Part shown: positions 13,971 through 23,700 of the stretch, in pieces | How the letters are laid out: every line of letters begins with the position of its first letter | How positions within the stretch are numbered: position 1 is the first letter of the stretch | Assembly (NCBI RefSeq): GCF_014764705.1 | Contig: NZ_JACXXG010000007.1 | Coordinates: forward strand, 1 to 64,000 | Direction of reading: 5' to 3' | DNA: 64,000 bases | From: Stutzerimonas kunmingensis | GTDB taxonomy: Bacteria; Pseudomonadota; Gammaproteobacteria; Pseudomonadales; Pseudomonadaceae | Made by a program: the position numbers and the translations under genes | The notes under the pieces: model-generated | Databases searched by the model: none | Told to the model about the DNA's origin: nothing | Seen by the model: only the letters and a program-made list of their open reading frames with translations

Positions 13971-14891
13971 TCAACCCTTCTCCAGGCGCTTGAGCAGTGC
14001 CTGCGTCAGCCCTTGGCGAACGGCGCCGTAGCGGGCCCACGGGTCGCTGCGTAATGTCTGCAACCGGTCATCTAGGTTGCCGATGTTCCAGCGATCGGCT
14101 CTCTCCAGCTGCGCCAACTCCTCACGCTCGACAGGCACGGATACCGCCAAACCCGGACGCGCCCTGGCCGAATAGGCGGCAACGGTGCTCGCCCCGCGCT
14201 GGTTGCGCAGGTAGTCCACGAAAATTCGCCCGACCCGATTCTGCGGGCCCATCTTGTCGACGATCAGCTCCGGCGCCTCGCGCGCCAGCCGCTCGGTGAC
14301 CGAGCGAGCGAACTGCCGGGCCAGGTCCCAGTCGTGCCGACGATCGAGCGGCATCACGACATGCATGCCGCGGCCTCCGCTGGTCTTGAGGAAGGCCTGC
14401 AATCCCAGGTCGTCCAGCAGCCGCAGCGTCAGCTCGGTCGCCTCCACCATGCTCGACCAGGGCAACGCGGGATCGGGGTCGAGATCGAAAATGACTCGAT
14501 CGGGCCGCTCGACGCGGTCACTGCGCGCGTTCCAGGTGTGGAACTCGACGGTACCCATCTGCACGGCCTCGATGACCGCGGTGATGTTGTCCGCCTGGAT
14601 CAGCCGCGCATGCTCGGGATCGAGGTTTTTCGGCAGTGCGCGCATGTGCGGCATCTTCAGCCGACCGCAATGGCGCTGGAAAAAGCTTTCGTCGTCGACG
14701 CCTTCAGGTGCACGAACGATGGACAGTGGCCTGCCAGCCAATTGCGGCACCAATCGGTCGGCGACCGCCAGGTAGTACTCGGCCAGCGCAAGCTTGGTCG
14801 CGCCACTGGCCTTGTCGATCACTCGCTGTGGATTGCTGATGCCGACGCCGCCCACCAGCGGGCGGCCGGCGCTCTTGCGCTGCTCTGGCAT
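13971..14891 (-). CDS. stand-alone LigD polymerase (primase-like) domain protein
   Basis: A 306-residue protein matching the archaeo-eukaryotic primase-like polymerase domain of LigD, which fills gaps and adds ribonucleotides at double-strand breaks during non-homologous end joining. Signals are GVGISNPQRVIDKASGATK, the phosphate-pocket stretch AEYYLAVADRLVPQL, GRPLSIVRAPEG, the metal-binding pair in VIFDLDPDPALPW, TSGGRGMHVVMPLDR and RIFVDYLRNQRGAST. No ATP-dependent ligase or phosphoesterase domain is attached and none is encoded elsewhere in the window, unlike the three-domain LigD of P. aeruginosa. It starts 12 nt after the ku stop on the same strand, so the two form a Ku-polymerase operon. 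A full LigD elsewhere in the genome is possible. Confidence 0.9.
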   Translation of the reverse strand: MPEQRKSAGRPLVGGVGISNPQRVIDKASGATKLALAEYYLAVADRLVPQLAGRPLSIVRAPEGVDDESFFQRHCGRLKMPHMRALPKNLDPEHARLIQADNITAVIEAVQMGTVEFHTWNARSDRVERPDRVIFDLDPDPALPWSSMVEATELTLRLLDDLGLQAFLKTSGGRGMHVVMPLDRRHDWDLARQFARSVTERLAREAPELIVDKMGPQNRVGRIFVDYLRNQRGASTVAAYSARARPGLAVSVPVEREELAQLERADRWNIGNLDDRLQTLRSDPWARYGAVRQGLTQALLKRLEKG

Positions 14892-14903
14892 GGGCTACCT
14901 CGA

Positions 14904-15854
14904 TCAGCTCGCCTTTTTGCTGGATTTGCTGCCCGCCGCTGGCGCCTTGCGCGTGCGCGAAGCCGCCGAGGAAGATTTGCTCGTTTTGGCCTTGCTCGCA
15001 GTCTTGGGCTTAGCCGGCGCCTTTTCCTCCTCCTCGTGGTCGTCCTCTTTGCTGACCTTGCCTGGCTTGGCAGCGAGGCTGCGTTTGAGCAGTTCGGTAA
15101 GATCGATGACATCCGCCGAACGACGATCCACCGCTTCCTCCGGCCCGCCGACCGCTTCCAGCTTGCCTTCGCGGGCCTTCTTCTCCACCAGCTCCATGAT
15201 CTGGTCCTGGAAGGTGTCCTTGTACTGTTCCGGCTTCCACTTCTCGGTCATGTCCTCGACCAGGCGCTTGGCCATGTCCAGCTCACGCTCGGCCAGGTCC
15301 GGATCGAGCGCTTCGTCCTTCAGCTCCAGGTACTCGACGCCGCGCACCTCGTCGGCCCAGCGCAGGGTGTTCATCACCAGCGCCTTGCCCAGCGGCATTA
15401 CCACCGCCAGGTGCTGCTTGTTGCGCAGCACCACGTTGGCGATACCGACCTTGCCGGTCTGGATCAGCGTTTCGCGCAGCAAGGCGTAGACCTTTTCGCC
15501 GCGGCGATCCGGCGTCAGGTAGTACGGCGTGTCGATGTAGAGAAAGGAAATGTCCTTGGCATCGACGAAAGCGACGATATCCACGGTCTGGGTCGCCTTG
15601 GGGTGCGCGCCTTTGATCTCGTCATCGCTGATCACGACGTAGTGGCCCTTCTCGTACTCGACGCCCTTGACGATGTTCTCGCTGTCGATGTCCTCGCCGG
15701 TGGTCTTGTTGATGCGCTTGTAGCCGACCCGGTCCATGCTGCGTTTGTCCAGCCAGTCGAAATCGATGCCCTGGCGGTTGGTGGCCGGTACCAGCGCCAC
15801 CGGGATGTGTACCAGTCCGAAACTGACTGCGCCTTTCCAGATCGTGCGTGGCAT
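14904..15854 (-). CDS. ku: non-homologous end-joining DNA end-binding protein Ku
   Basis: A 316-residue prokaryotic Ku, a homodimeric ring that binds DNA ends and recruits LigD. The Ku core is visible in MPRTIWKGAVSFGLVHIPVA, RVGYKRINKTTGEDI, EKGHYVVISDDEI, FVDAKDISFLYIDTPYYL and KVYALLRETLIQTGKVGIA. The core ends near residue 255. The tail of about 60 residues is low-complexity Lys/Ala/Ser, typical of the basic extension of longer bacterial Ku proteins that aids DNA binding. The ATG at 15854 follows GGAGAACGACC; a longer frame to 15893 lacks a ribosome site. A perfect dyad lies between this gene and the upstream dehydrogenase. It is cotranscribed with the LigD-type polymerase. Confidence 0.95.
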   Translation of the reverse strand: MPRTIWKGAVSFGLVHIPVALVPATNRQGIDFDWLDKRSMDRVGYKRINKTTGEDIDSENIVKGVEYEKGHYVVISDDEIKGAHPKATQTVDIVAFVDAKDISFLYIDTPYYLTPDRRGEKVYALLRETLIQTGKVGIANVVLRNKQHLAVVMPLGKALVMNTLRWADEVRGVEYLELKDEALDPDLAERELDMAKRLVEDMTEKWKPEQYKDTFQDQIMELVEKKAREGKLEAVGGPEEAVDRRSADVIDLTELLKRSLAAKPGKVSKEDDHEEEEKAPAKPKTASKAKTSKSSSAASRTRKAPAAGSKSSKKAS

Positions 15855-15878
15855 GGTCGTTCTCCAAGCGTTGATGTG

Positions 15879-15902
15879 GCCGAGCCAATTCATTGGCTCG
15901 GC
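15879..15902. repeat. perfect 11-bp inverted repeat upstream of ku
   Basis: GCCGAGCCAAT (15879-15889) and ATTGGCTCGGC (15892-15902) are exact mirror arms around TC. The dyad occupies the 54-nt gap between the dehydrogenase stop and the ku start. No T run follows on the minus strand, so it is either a weak attenuating hairpin or a protein-binding site governing ku. Confidence 0.6.
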
Positions 15903-15908
15903 AATGGG

Positions 15909-16766
<858 letters not shown>

Positions 16767-16844
16767 GGAAAATCCTCCGTCAAGGTTATGAGCCTGTCTT
16801 CGGAGGACTTGAACGGCGCAAGAAAAGTTTCTACGGGGCGATGA

Positions 16845-16866
16845 GAGGGCCCTGTACAGGGCCCTC
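16845..16866. repeat. 22-bp perfect palindrome after mexS
   Basis: GAGGGCCCTGT (16845-16855) is mirrored exactly by ACAGGGCCCTC (16856-16866). It begins 7 nt beyond the mexS stop on the minus strand. As RNA it forms an 8-bp GC stem with a 6-nt loop, but only scattered T follow, so it may be a weak terminator or an mRNA 3' end structure. Confidence 0.55.
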
Positions 16867-16872
16867 GGATGG

Positions 16873-17889
16873 TCAGTTCAGCGTCAGCACGACGCGGCCG
16901 CGGGGTACGCCGCTTTCGACATACTGGTGGGCTTCGACTGCCTGCGCGAACGGGAACTGGCGGTCGAGCTGCGGCCAGATCAGCCGGGCCACGGTGAGCT
17001 GGTTGATATGCTGCAGCGCACGCTCCACGGCTTCACGGTTCTGCTCGATGCCCAGCTCCGGCTGCCCGGTGAAGTCGCACAGGCAGTGCAGGAAGAACTT
17101 GAAGTTCTTCTTGAAGGCCGCACACACCGGCAGGGCCGTTTCGTTGCCGCCGTTCATGCCATAGAGGATCAGCTTGCCCAGTGGCGCCATGACATCCCCG
17201 AGCAGTTTCATCTGCGAACCGCCACAGGCATCCAGCACCACGTCGACGCCGCGGCCTTCGGTCACCTTTTGCAGACGGCCGACCAGGTCTTCCTCTTCGG
17301 TGACGATCACCGTCTCCGCGCCCAGCTCGCGCAGGTAGTCGCGGTCCTCGCTGGTGTCACAAGTGGCGATCACCCGGCCGCCCAGCGCCTTGGCCAGCTG
17401 TACGGCTGCCGGCCCAGTGCAATGAGCCGCCTGGTTGATCAGCACGTACTGGCCGGGTTCCAGCTGGGCCAGCTCGACCAGCGCGAAATAGCTGACCAGC
17501 ATCGGCGTGTAGTGGATCGCCGCCTCACTGGCGCTGAGCATGTCCGGGTAACGCACCAGCGCCTGCTGCGGCAACAGCGCATGCTCGGCGTAGAGCGGAT
17601 ACTGATTGAGATCGTGGGCCGGGAAGCCGGCAACATGATCGCCGACACTGAAGCCCTGAACGCCCTCACCCACCGCCAGCACCTCGCCCGCCACCTCGCT
17701 GCCGAGCCCGGCAGGCAGACGCGCGTGTCGTGGCGCGAGGTCCTGGCGCCAGAGCACGTCATTCCAGCTGACGCCGATGGCGCGCACGCCAATCAGCACC
17801 TCGCCTGGGCCGGCAACCGGCATCGCGCGTTCCTCGTGGCGCAACACGTCGGCCGGGCCGAACTGATGAAAACGGATGATGCGGGACAT
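16873..17889 (-). CDS. mexS: MexS-type quinone oxidoreductase-like protein
   Basis: A 338-residue medium-chain dehydrogenase/reductase lacking the zinc ligands of alcohol dehydrogenases. Signals are MSRIIRFHQFGPADVLR, GVSWNDVLWRQDLAP, LGSEVAGEVLAVGEGV, YVLINQAAHCTGPAAVQLAK as the nucleotide-binding entry, and LILYGMNGGNETALPVCAAF. From memory these stretches match P. aeruginosa MexS closely. There, mexS is divergent from mexT and its loss activates MexEF-OprN, probably through accumulation of a toxic metabolite. The arrangement here is the same: mexS is divergent from a MexT-like gene, followed by mexEF-oprN. A candidate MexT box lies about 83 nt upstream of its start. Confidence 0.88.
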   Translation of the reverse strand: MSRIIRFHQFGPADVLRHEERAMPVAGPGEVLIGVRAIGVSWNDVLWRQDLAPRHARLPAGLGSEVAGEVLAVGEGVQGFSVGDHVAGFPAHDLNQYPLYAEHALLPQQALVRYPDMLSASEAAIHYTPMLVSYFALVELAQLEPGQYVLINQAAHCTGPAAVQLAKALGGRVIATCDTSEDRDYLRELGAETVIVTEEEDLVGRLQKVTEGRGVDVVLDACGGSQMKLLGDVMAPLGKLILYGMNGGNETALPVCAAFKKNFKFFLHCLCDFTGQPELGIEQNREAVERALQHINQLTVARLIWPQLDRQFPFAQAVEAHQYVESGVPRGRVVLTLN

Positions 17890-17972
17890 TTCGACCCCTC
17901 ACTTACTACTGTGCGAACGGACTCTATCGTCAGTATCGTCACAACTCCAGTGAACGGCGTGGATTCCCATCG

Positions 17973-17996
17973 ATAGTTCCCATGCGCAGTAATGAT
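17973..17996 (-). promoter_or_regulatory. candidate MexT binding site upstream of mexS
   Basis: Read on the minus strand the site is ATCA, 5 nt, GCGCAT, 4 nt, ACTAT. The MexT box as I recall it is ATCA-N5-GTCGAT-N4-ACYAT. Both outer elements match fully and the centre matches 3 of 6. The site lies between mexS and mexT and points toward mexS. Confidence 0.6.
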
Positions 17997-18152
17997 GGAA
18001 CTACGTATGTATGCTTGCCGGCGCATTGCAGCTTTGTGCATTTCGAAAGCGGGATCGGGCATGCCGTTGGCAGCCGAAGCTGTCTAGAATGCAGACCACC
18101 CTCCAGAGCCGGACGCCTCCTGGTCCGGCTGCAGGCTCGACGTGAACCAGGT

Positions 18153-19070
18153 ATGAATCGCAACGACCTTCGCCGTGTTGACCTCAATCTGCTGATCGTC
18201 TTCGAAACGCTGATGCACGAGCGCAGCGTGACCCGCGCAGCGGAAAAGCTGTTTCTCGGCCAGCCGGCGATCAGTGCCGCCCTGGCACGACTGCGCACGC
18301 TGTTCGACGATCCGCTCTTCGTCCGTACTGGCCGCAGCATGGAGCCGACCGCCCGCGCGCTGGAGATCGCCCAGCTGCTTTCACCGGCGCTGGACTCGAT
18401 CTCCACCGCCGTTAGCCGCGCCTCGACCTTCGACCCGGCAACCAGTACCCAGGTGTTTCGCATCGGCCTGACCGATGAAGTCGAGTTCGCCCTGCTACCG
18501 CCGCTGCTGCGCCGCCTGCGCGCCGAAGCGCCGGACGTGGTGCTGGTGGTGCGCCGCGCCAACTATCTGTTGATGCCCGGCCTGCTGGCGTCCGGTGAGA
18601 TCTCGGTGGGCGTCTGCTACACCGAGGAGCTGCCGGCCAATGCCAAACGCAAGGTACTGCGCCGGCCCAAGCCGATGCTGCTGCGTGCCGACAGCATTCC
18701 CGGCCGGCTGAGCATGGAGGACTACTGCAGCCGTCCGCATGCGATGGTCTCCTTTGCCGGCGATCTCAACGGCTATATCGACGAAGAACTGGCGCTGCAC
18801 GGCTGCAAGCGCAAGGTGGTCCTGGCGGTGCCGCAGTTCAACGGCCTGGCCAGCCTGCTTGCCGGCACCGACATCATCGCCACCGTCCCGGACTACGCCG
18901 CCGCGGCGCTGGCGGCCAACGGTGGCGTGCGCGCCGAACCGCTGCCCTTTCAGACCAGCCAGGATTTCGAGCTGTCCATGGCCTGGCGCGGCGCGCAGGA
19001 CAACGACCCCGCCGAGCGCTGGCTGCGCTCGCGCATCCAGATGTTCGTCGGCGATCCGGATAGTCTCTGA
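18153..19070 (+). CDS. mexT: LysR-family activator MexT
   Basis: A 305-residue LysR-type regulator. The winged helix shows VDLNLLIVFETLMHERSVTR, AAEKLFLGQPAISAALARLR and DDPLFVRTGRSMEPTARALE. The effector domain includes VVRRANYLLMPGLLASGEIS and SFAGDLNGYIDEELALHG, and it ends SRIQMFVGDPDSL. These stretches match MexT of P. aeruginosa closely, from memory. MexT activates mexEF-oprN and mexS. The frame stays open back to 17982, but the ATG at 18153 gives the standard length for active MexT. The sequence CGGCCAGC at 18257-18264 is present once; the silent PAO1 allele is known for an extra 8-bp copy here, so this gene looks intact and functional. Confidence 0.92.
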   Translation: MNRNDLRRVDLNLLIVFETLMHERSVTRAAEKLFLGQPAISAALARLRTLFDDPLFVRTGRSMEPTARALEIAQLLSPALDSISTAVSRASTFDPATSTQVFRIGLTDEVEFALLPPLLRRLRAEAPDVVLVVRRANYLLMPGLLASGEISVGVCYTEELPANAKRKVLRRPKPMLLRADSIPGRLSMEDYCSRPHAMVSFAGDLNGYIDEELALHGCKRKVVLAVPQFNGLASLLAGTDIIATVPDYAAAALAANGGVRAEPLPFQTSQDFELSMAWRGAQDNDPAERWLRSRIQMFVGDPDSL

Positions 19071-19382
19071 CAGGCCCGACGCCTGGGGCTTCGCAGCGCG
19101 TGCCGGGTAGACAGGACTGCTCCCGCCAGTGATGCGCTAACCGTTTTTCGTGGTTTCAAGCGTGGTCGCTCGGGAATGCCGCGTCGAGGCTTCGGCGGCG
19201 GCAGGGTTCATTCGCGGCCAATACCGCTCCCACGCAAAGGTGAGCAATATCCTCGCGCTTCGCTGATAACGAATGCGCAACCATCACCGCCAATGATATT
19301 CACCTTCGCCTCGTTCGATTTTTGCTGAACGGCTTGACCACGCAGACTCCTGCCATCAACAAATCCGACTTGCGGAGTCAAG
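19071..19382. other. mexT-mexE intergenic region
   Basis: About 310 noncoding bases between mexT and mexE. I see no gene and no convincing terminator for mexT. The right half is AT-richer and contains the candidate MexT site described separately. A TTGACC at 19334-19339 could be a -35 element, but no good -10 follows at standard spacing, as is common for activator-dependent promoters. Confidence 0.45.
19283..19306 (+). promoter_or_regulatory. candidate MexT binding site upstream of mexE
   Basis: ATCA (19283-19286), 5 nt, AATGAT, 4 nt, ACCTT. Compared with the recalled box ATCA-N5-GTCGAT-N4-ACYAT, the first element matches 4 of 4, the centre 3 of 6 and the last 4 of 5. It ends 77 nt before the mexE ATG, almost the same distance as the mexS site from its gene. 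Confidence 0.5.
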
Positions 19383-19383
19383 C

Positions 19384-20613
19384 ATGGAACGTTCGTTCAA
19401 CGCCTTGCGTTTTCCCCTTATCGCCCTGACGTTGCTGATCACCGCCGCTTGTGGCAAGGCACCGGAGGCCACCCAGTCGGGCATGCCGCCGCCCGCCGTC
19501 AGCGTCGCGGAAGTCATCGAGCAACAGGTGACCGAGTGGGATGAACTCACTGGCCGCCTGGAAGCGCCGGAGTCGGTGGAGATCCGCCCGCGCGTGTCCG
19601 GTTTCATCGACAAGGTGGCCTTCGAGGAAGGCGCGCTGGTGAAGAAAGGCGACCTCTTGTTCCAGATCGACCCGCGCCCGTTCCAGGCTGAGGTCAAGCG
19701 CCTGCAGGCGCAGCTGCAACAGGCTCGCGCCAACCAGCAACGCACCGTCGCCGAAGCCGAACGCGGTGAGCGCCTGCGCAAGAAGAACGCGATTTCCGAC
19801 GAGCTCGCCGACGCCCGCGTCAGTGCCGCCAGCGAAGCCCGCTCGGCAACCGCGGCGATTCAGGCGCAACTGGACCGCGCGCAGCTGGATCTCTCCTTCA
19901 CCCGCGTGACCGCGCCCATCGACGGCCGCGTCGGCCGGGCGCTGATCACCGCCGGCAACCTGGTCAACGCTGGCGAGGCGCTGCTGACCACGCTGGTCTC
20001 CACCGACAAGGTCTATGCCTATTTCGAGGCCGATGAGCGTACCTACCTCAAGTACCGCGAGCTGGCCCGCAACGGCGACCGTGGCGAGGCGACCCCGGTC
20101 TACCTAGGCCTGTCCAGCGAGGACGGTCACCCGCACCTGGGCCACATGGACTTCGTCGACAACCAGGTCGACCCGCGCACCGGCACCATCCGCGGTCGCG
20201 CCGTGTTCGACAACCGTGACGGCAGCTTCACCCCCGGCCTGTATGCACGCCTGAAGCTGGTCGGCAGCGCGACCTACGACGCCGTGCTGATCAAGGACGT
20301 CGCCGTCGGTACGGATCTGGGCAAGAAATTCGTACTGGTGCTGGCCGAAGACGGCACTGTCGCCTACCGCCCGGTCGAGCTCGGTCCCAAGCTCGAAGGG
20401 CTGCGCATCGTCCGCAGTGGCCTGGCCAAGGGCGAAAGCATCGTGGTCAATGGCCTTCAGCGGGTACGGCCGGGCAGCCAGGTGCAGCCGGAATCAGTGC
20501 CGATGGCCGACGCCGAAACGCTGGCCACCCTGCGCCAACAGAACCGTGCGATCAGCGAGGCGATGAAACCGCAGGTCGTCGAGCGCAGCCTGGCTCAGCG
20601 TCCTAGCAGCTGA
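19384..20613 (+). CDS. mexE: RND efflux periplasmic adaptor MexE
   Basis: A 409-residue membrane-fusion protein linking the MexF pump to the OprN channel. The N-terminus is a lipoprotein signal, ending LLITAACGK, with the lipid-acceptor Cys near residue 23. The lipoyl/barrel-sandwich half-motifs are VEIRPRVSGFIDKVAFEEG and LDLSFTRVTAPIDGRVGRAL, flanking a coiled-coil hairpin (about 100-170) with AEVKRLQAQLQQARANQQR. The C-terminal beta-barrel includes VDPRTGTIRGRAVFDN. The start at 19384 follows GGAG. It is the first gene of mexEF-oprN, downstream of mexT, and is expected to be MexT-activated. In P. aeruginosa the pump exports chloramphenicol, fluoroquinolones and quinolone-signal precursors. 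Confidence 0.92.
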   Translation: MERSFNALRFPLIALTLLITAACGKAPEATQSGMPPPAVSVAEVIEQQVTEWDELTGRLEAPESVEIRPRVSGFIDKVAFEEGALVKKGDLLFQIDPRPFQAEVKRLQAQLQQARANQQRTVAEAERGERLRKKNAISDELADARVSAASEARSATAAIQAQLDRAQLDLSFTRVTAPIDGRVGRALITAGNLVNAGEALLTTLVSTDKVYAYFEADERTYLKYRELARNGDRGEATPVYLGLSSEDGHPHLGHMDFVDNQVDPRTGTIRGRAVFDNRDGSFTPGLYARLKLVGSATYDAVLIKDVAVGTDLGKKFVLVLAEDGTVAYRPVELGPKLEGLRIVRSGLAKGESIVVNGLQRVRPGSQVQPESVPMADAETLATLRQQNRAISEAMKPQVVERSLAQRPSS

Positions 20614-20710
20614 GCACCTCCCGCAACTGACCTGAACTCCGGCGCGCCTGCCGCGCCAATCCGATCGATCCGCCAGGGTGCCAGACGCGCGCCCTACCCC
20701 GGAGTGCGCC

Positions 20711-23700
20711 ATGAATTTCTCGCAATTCTTCATCAAGCGGCCGATTTTCGCCGCCGTGCTGTCGCTGGTGATCCTCATCGGCGGGGCCATCTCGCTGTTC
20801 CAGTTGCCGATCAGCGAATACCCCGAAGTCGTCCCACCCACCGTGGTGGTACGTGCCAACTTCCCTGGCGCCAACCCCAAGGTGATTGGCGAAACCGTCG
20901 CATCCCCGCTGGAGCAGGCCATCACCGGCGTCGAGGGCATGCTCTACATGTCGTCCCAGGCGACCGCCGACGGCAAGCTGACCCTGACCATCACCTTTGG
21001 CCTGGGCACTGATCTGGACAACGCCCAGGTGCAGGTGCAGAACCGCGTCACGCGCACCATGCCGACCTTGCCCACCGAGGTGCAGCGCCTCGGCGTGACC
21101 GTGGACAAGGCCTCGCCGGACCTGACCATGGTGGTGCACCTGACCTCGCCGGATCAGCGCTACGACATGCTCTACCTGTCCAACTACGCCGCACTCAACG
21201 TCAAGGACGAGCTGGCGCGGCTGGATGGCATCGGTGACGTGCAGCTGTTCGGCATGGGCGATTACTCCCTGCGCGTCTGGCTCGACCCGGAGAAGGTCGC
21301 CTCGCGCAACCTCACCGCATCGGACGTGGTCAACGCGATTCGCGAGCAGAACCGCCAGGTCGCTGCAGGTTCTCTGGGCGCACCGCCGGCACCGGGCGCG
21401 ACGGACTTCCAGCTGTCGATCAACACCCAGGGCCGTCTGGTCACCGAGGAAGAATTCGAGAACATCATCATCCGCGCCGGCGAAGACGGTTCGATCACCC
21501 GCCTGCGGGACATCGCCCGTGTCGAACTGGGCTCCAGCCAGTACGCGCTGCGTTCGCTGCTGAACAACCAGCCCGCCGTCGCCATTCCGGTATTCCAGCG
21601 CCCGGGTTCGAACGCCATCGAGATCTCCGACTCGGTGCGCGCACGCATGGCCGAGCTGAAACGCGACTTCCCGGAAGGCGTGGACTACGAGATCGTCTAC
21701 GACCCGACCATCTTCGTGCGCGGCTCCATCGAGGCAGTGGTGCATACGCTGCTCGAGGCCATCGTGCTGGTGGTGCTGGTGGTGATCCTGTTCCTGCAGA
21801 CCTGGCGCGCCTCGATCATTCCACTGGCCGCGGTGCCGGTGTCGCTGATCGGCACCTTCGCGGTCATGCACCTGCTCGGTTTCTCGCTCAACGCGCTGTC
21901 GCTGTTCGGCCTGGTGTTGGCCATCGGCATCGTGGTGGACGACGCCATCGTCGTGGTGGAAAACGTCGAGCGCAACATCGGCCTCGGCAAGTCGCCTGAG
22001 GAAGCGACCCGTCAGGCCATGAAGGAAGTGACCGGGCCGATCATCGCCACGGCGCTGGTGCTGTGCGCGGTGTTTATCCCGACGGCGTTCATTTCCGGCC
22101 TCACCGGGCAGTTCTACCAGCAGTTCGCGCTGACGATCGCCATTTCCACGGTGATCTCGGCGTTCAACTCGCTGACCCTGTCGCCGGCACTGGCCGCCGC
22201 ACTCCTCAGGTCGCACGACGCACCAAAGGACGGCTTCTCGCGTCTGCTCGATCGGATCTTTGGCGGCTGGCTGTTCGCCCCATTCAACCGCATGTTCGAC
22301 CGCGCCAGCCACGGCTACGTCGGCCTGGTGCGGCGCATCCTGCGCGGCAGCGGCATTGCGCTGGTGGTCTATGTCGGACTGGTCGGCCTCGGTTACATGG
22401 GCTTCGCCAGCACGCCGGCCGGTTTCGTGCCACCGCAGGACAAGCAGTACCTGGTCGCCTTCGCCCAGCTGCCGGACGCCGCCACCCTGGACCGCACCGA
22501 GGACGTGATCAAGCGCATGTCGGAAATCGCCGGCAAGCACCCGGGCGTGGAGAACACCGTGGCCTTCCCGGGCTTGTCGATCAACGGCTTCACCAACAGC
22601 CCGAACAGCGGCATCGTCTTTACTCCGCTCAAGCCCTTCGATGAGCGCAAGGATCCGTCACTCTCGGCCAATGCCATCGCGGCAGATCTGAACGGCCAGT
22701 TCGCGCAGATCCAGGACGCCTTTATCGCTATCTTCCCGCCGCCGCCCGTGCAGGGCTTGGGCACCATCGGCGGCTTCCGCGTGCAGGTGCAGGACCGCGG
22801 CAACCTCGGCTATGAGGAGCTGTACAGCCAGGTGCAGAACGTCATCGCCAAGAGCGCGGACTATCCGGAGCTGGCCGGCCTGTTCACCAGCTATCAGGTG
22901 AACGTGCCGCAGGTGGATGCCGACATCGACCGGGAAAAAGCCAAGACCCACGGCGTGCCGATCGACGAGATCTTCGACACCATGCAGGTCTACCTCGGCT
23001 CGCTATACGCCAACGACTTCAACCGCTTCGGCCGCACCTATCAGGTCAACGTCCAGGCCGACCAGAAGTTCCGCCTCGCACCGGAGCAGATCGGTCAGCT
23101 GAAGGTGCGCAACAACCGCGGCGAGATGGTCCCGCTGTCGACCTTCGTCAACGTCACCGACAGCGCCGGCCCGGATCGGGTGATGCACTACAACGGCTTC
23201 CTCACCGCCGAGATCAACGGCGCGGCCGCGCCGGGCTACAGCTCCGGTCAGGCCGAGGCGGCCATGGAGCGTCTGCTCAAGGCTGAGTTGCCGAATGGCA
23301 TGAGCTACGAATGGACCGAGCTGACCTACCAGCAGATCCTCGCCGGCAACACCGCGATATTCGTCTTCCCGCTCTGCGTGCTACTGGCCTTCCTGGTGCT
23401 GGCAGCGCAATACGAGAGCTGGAGCCTGCCGCTGGCGGTGATCCTGATCGTGCCGATGACGCTGCTCTCGGCGATCACCGGGGTGATCCTCGCCGGTAGC
23501 GACAACAACGTGTTCACCCAGATCGGCCTGATCGTGCTGGTGGGCCTGGCATGCAAGAACGCCATCCTCATCGTCGAGTTCGCCAAGGACAAGCAGGAGG
23601 AAGGCATGGACCGGCTGGCCGCAATCCTCGAAGCCTGCCGCCTGCGTCTGCGGCCGATCCTGATGACCAGCTTCGCCTTCATCATGGGCGTGGTGCCGCT

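Noticed and set aside
20603..22540. 645-codon open frame on the minus strand
   Set aside because: Antisense to mexF; His/Arg/Gly-rich shadow without family features.
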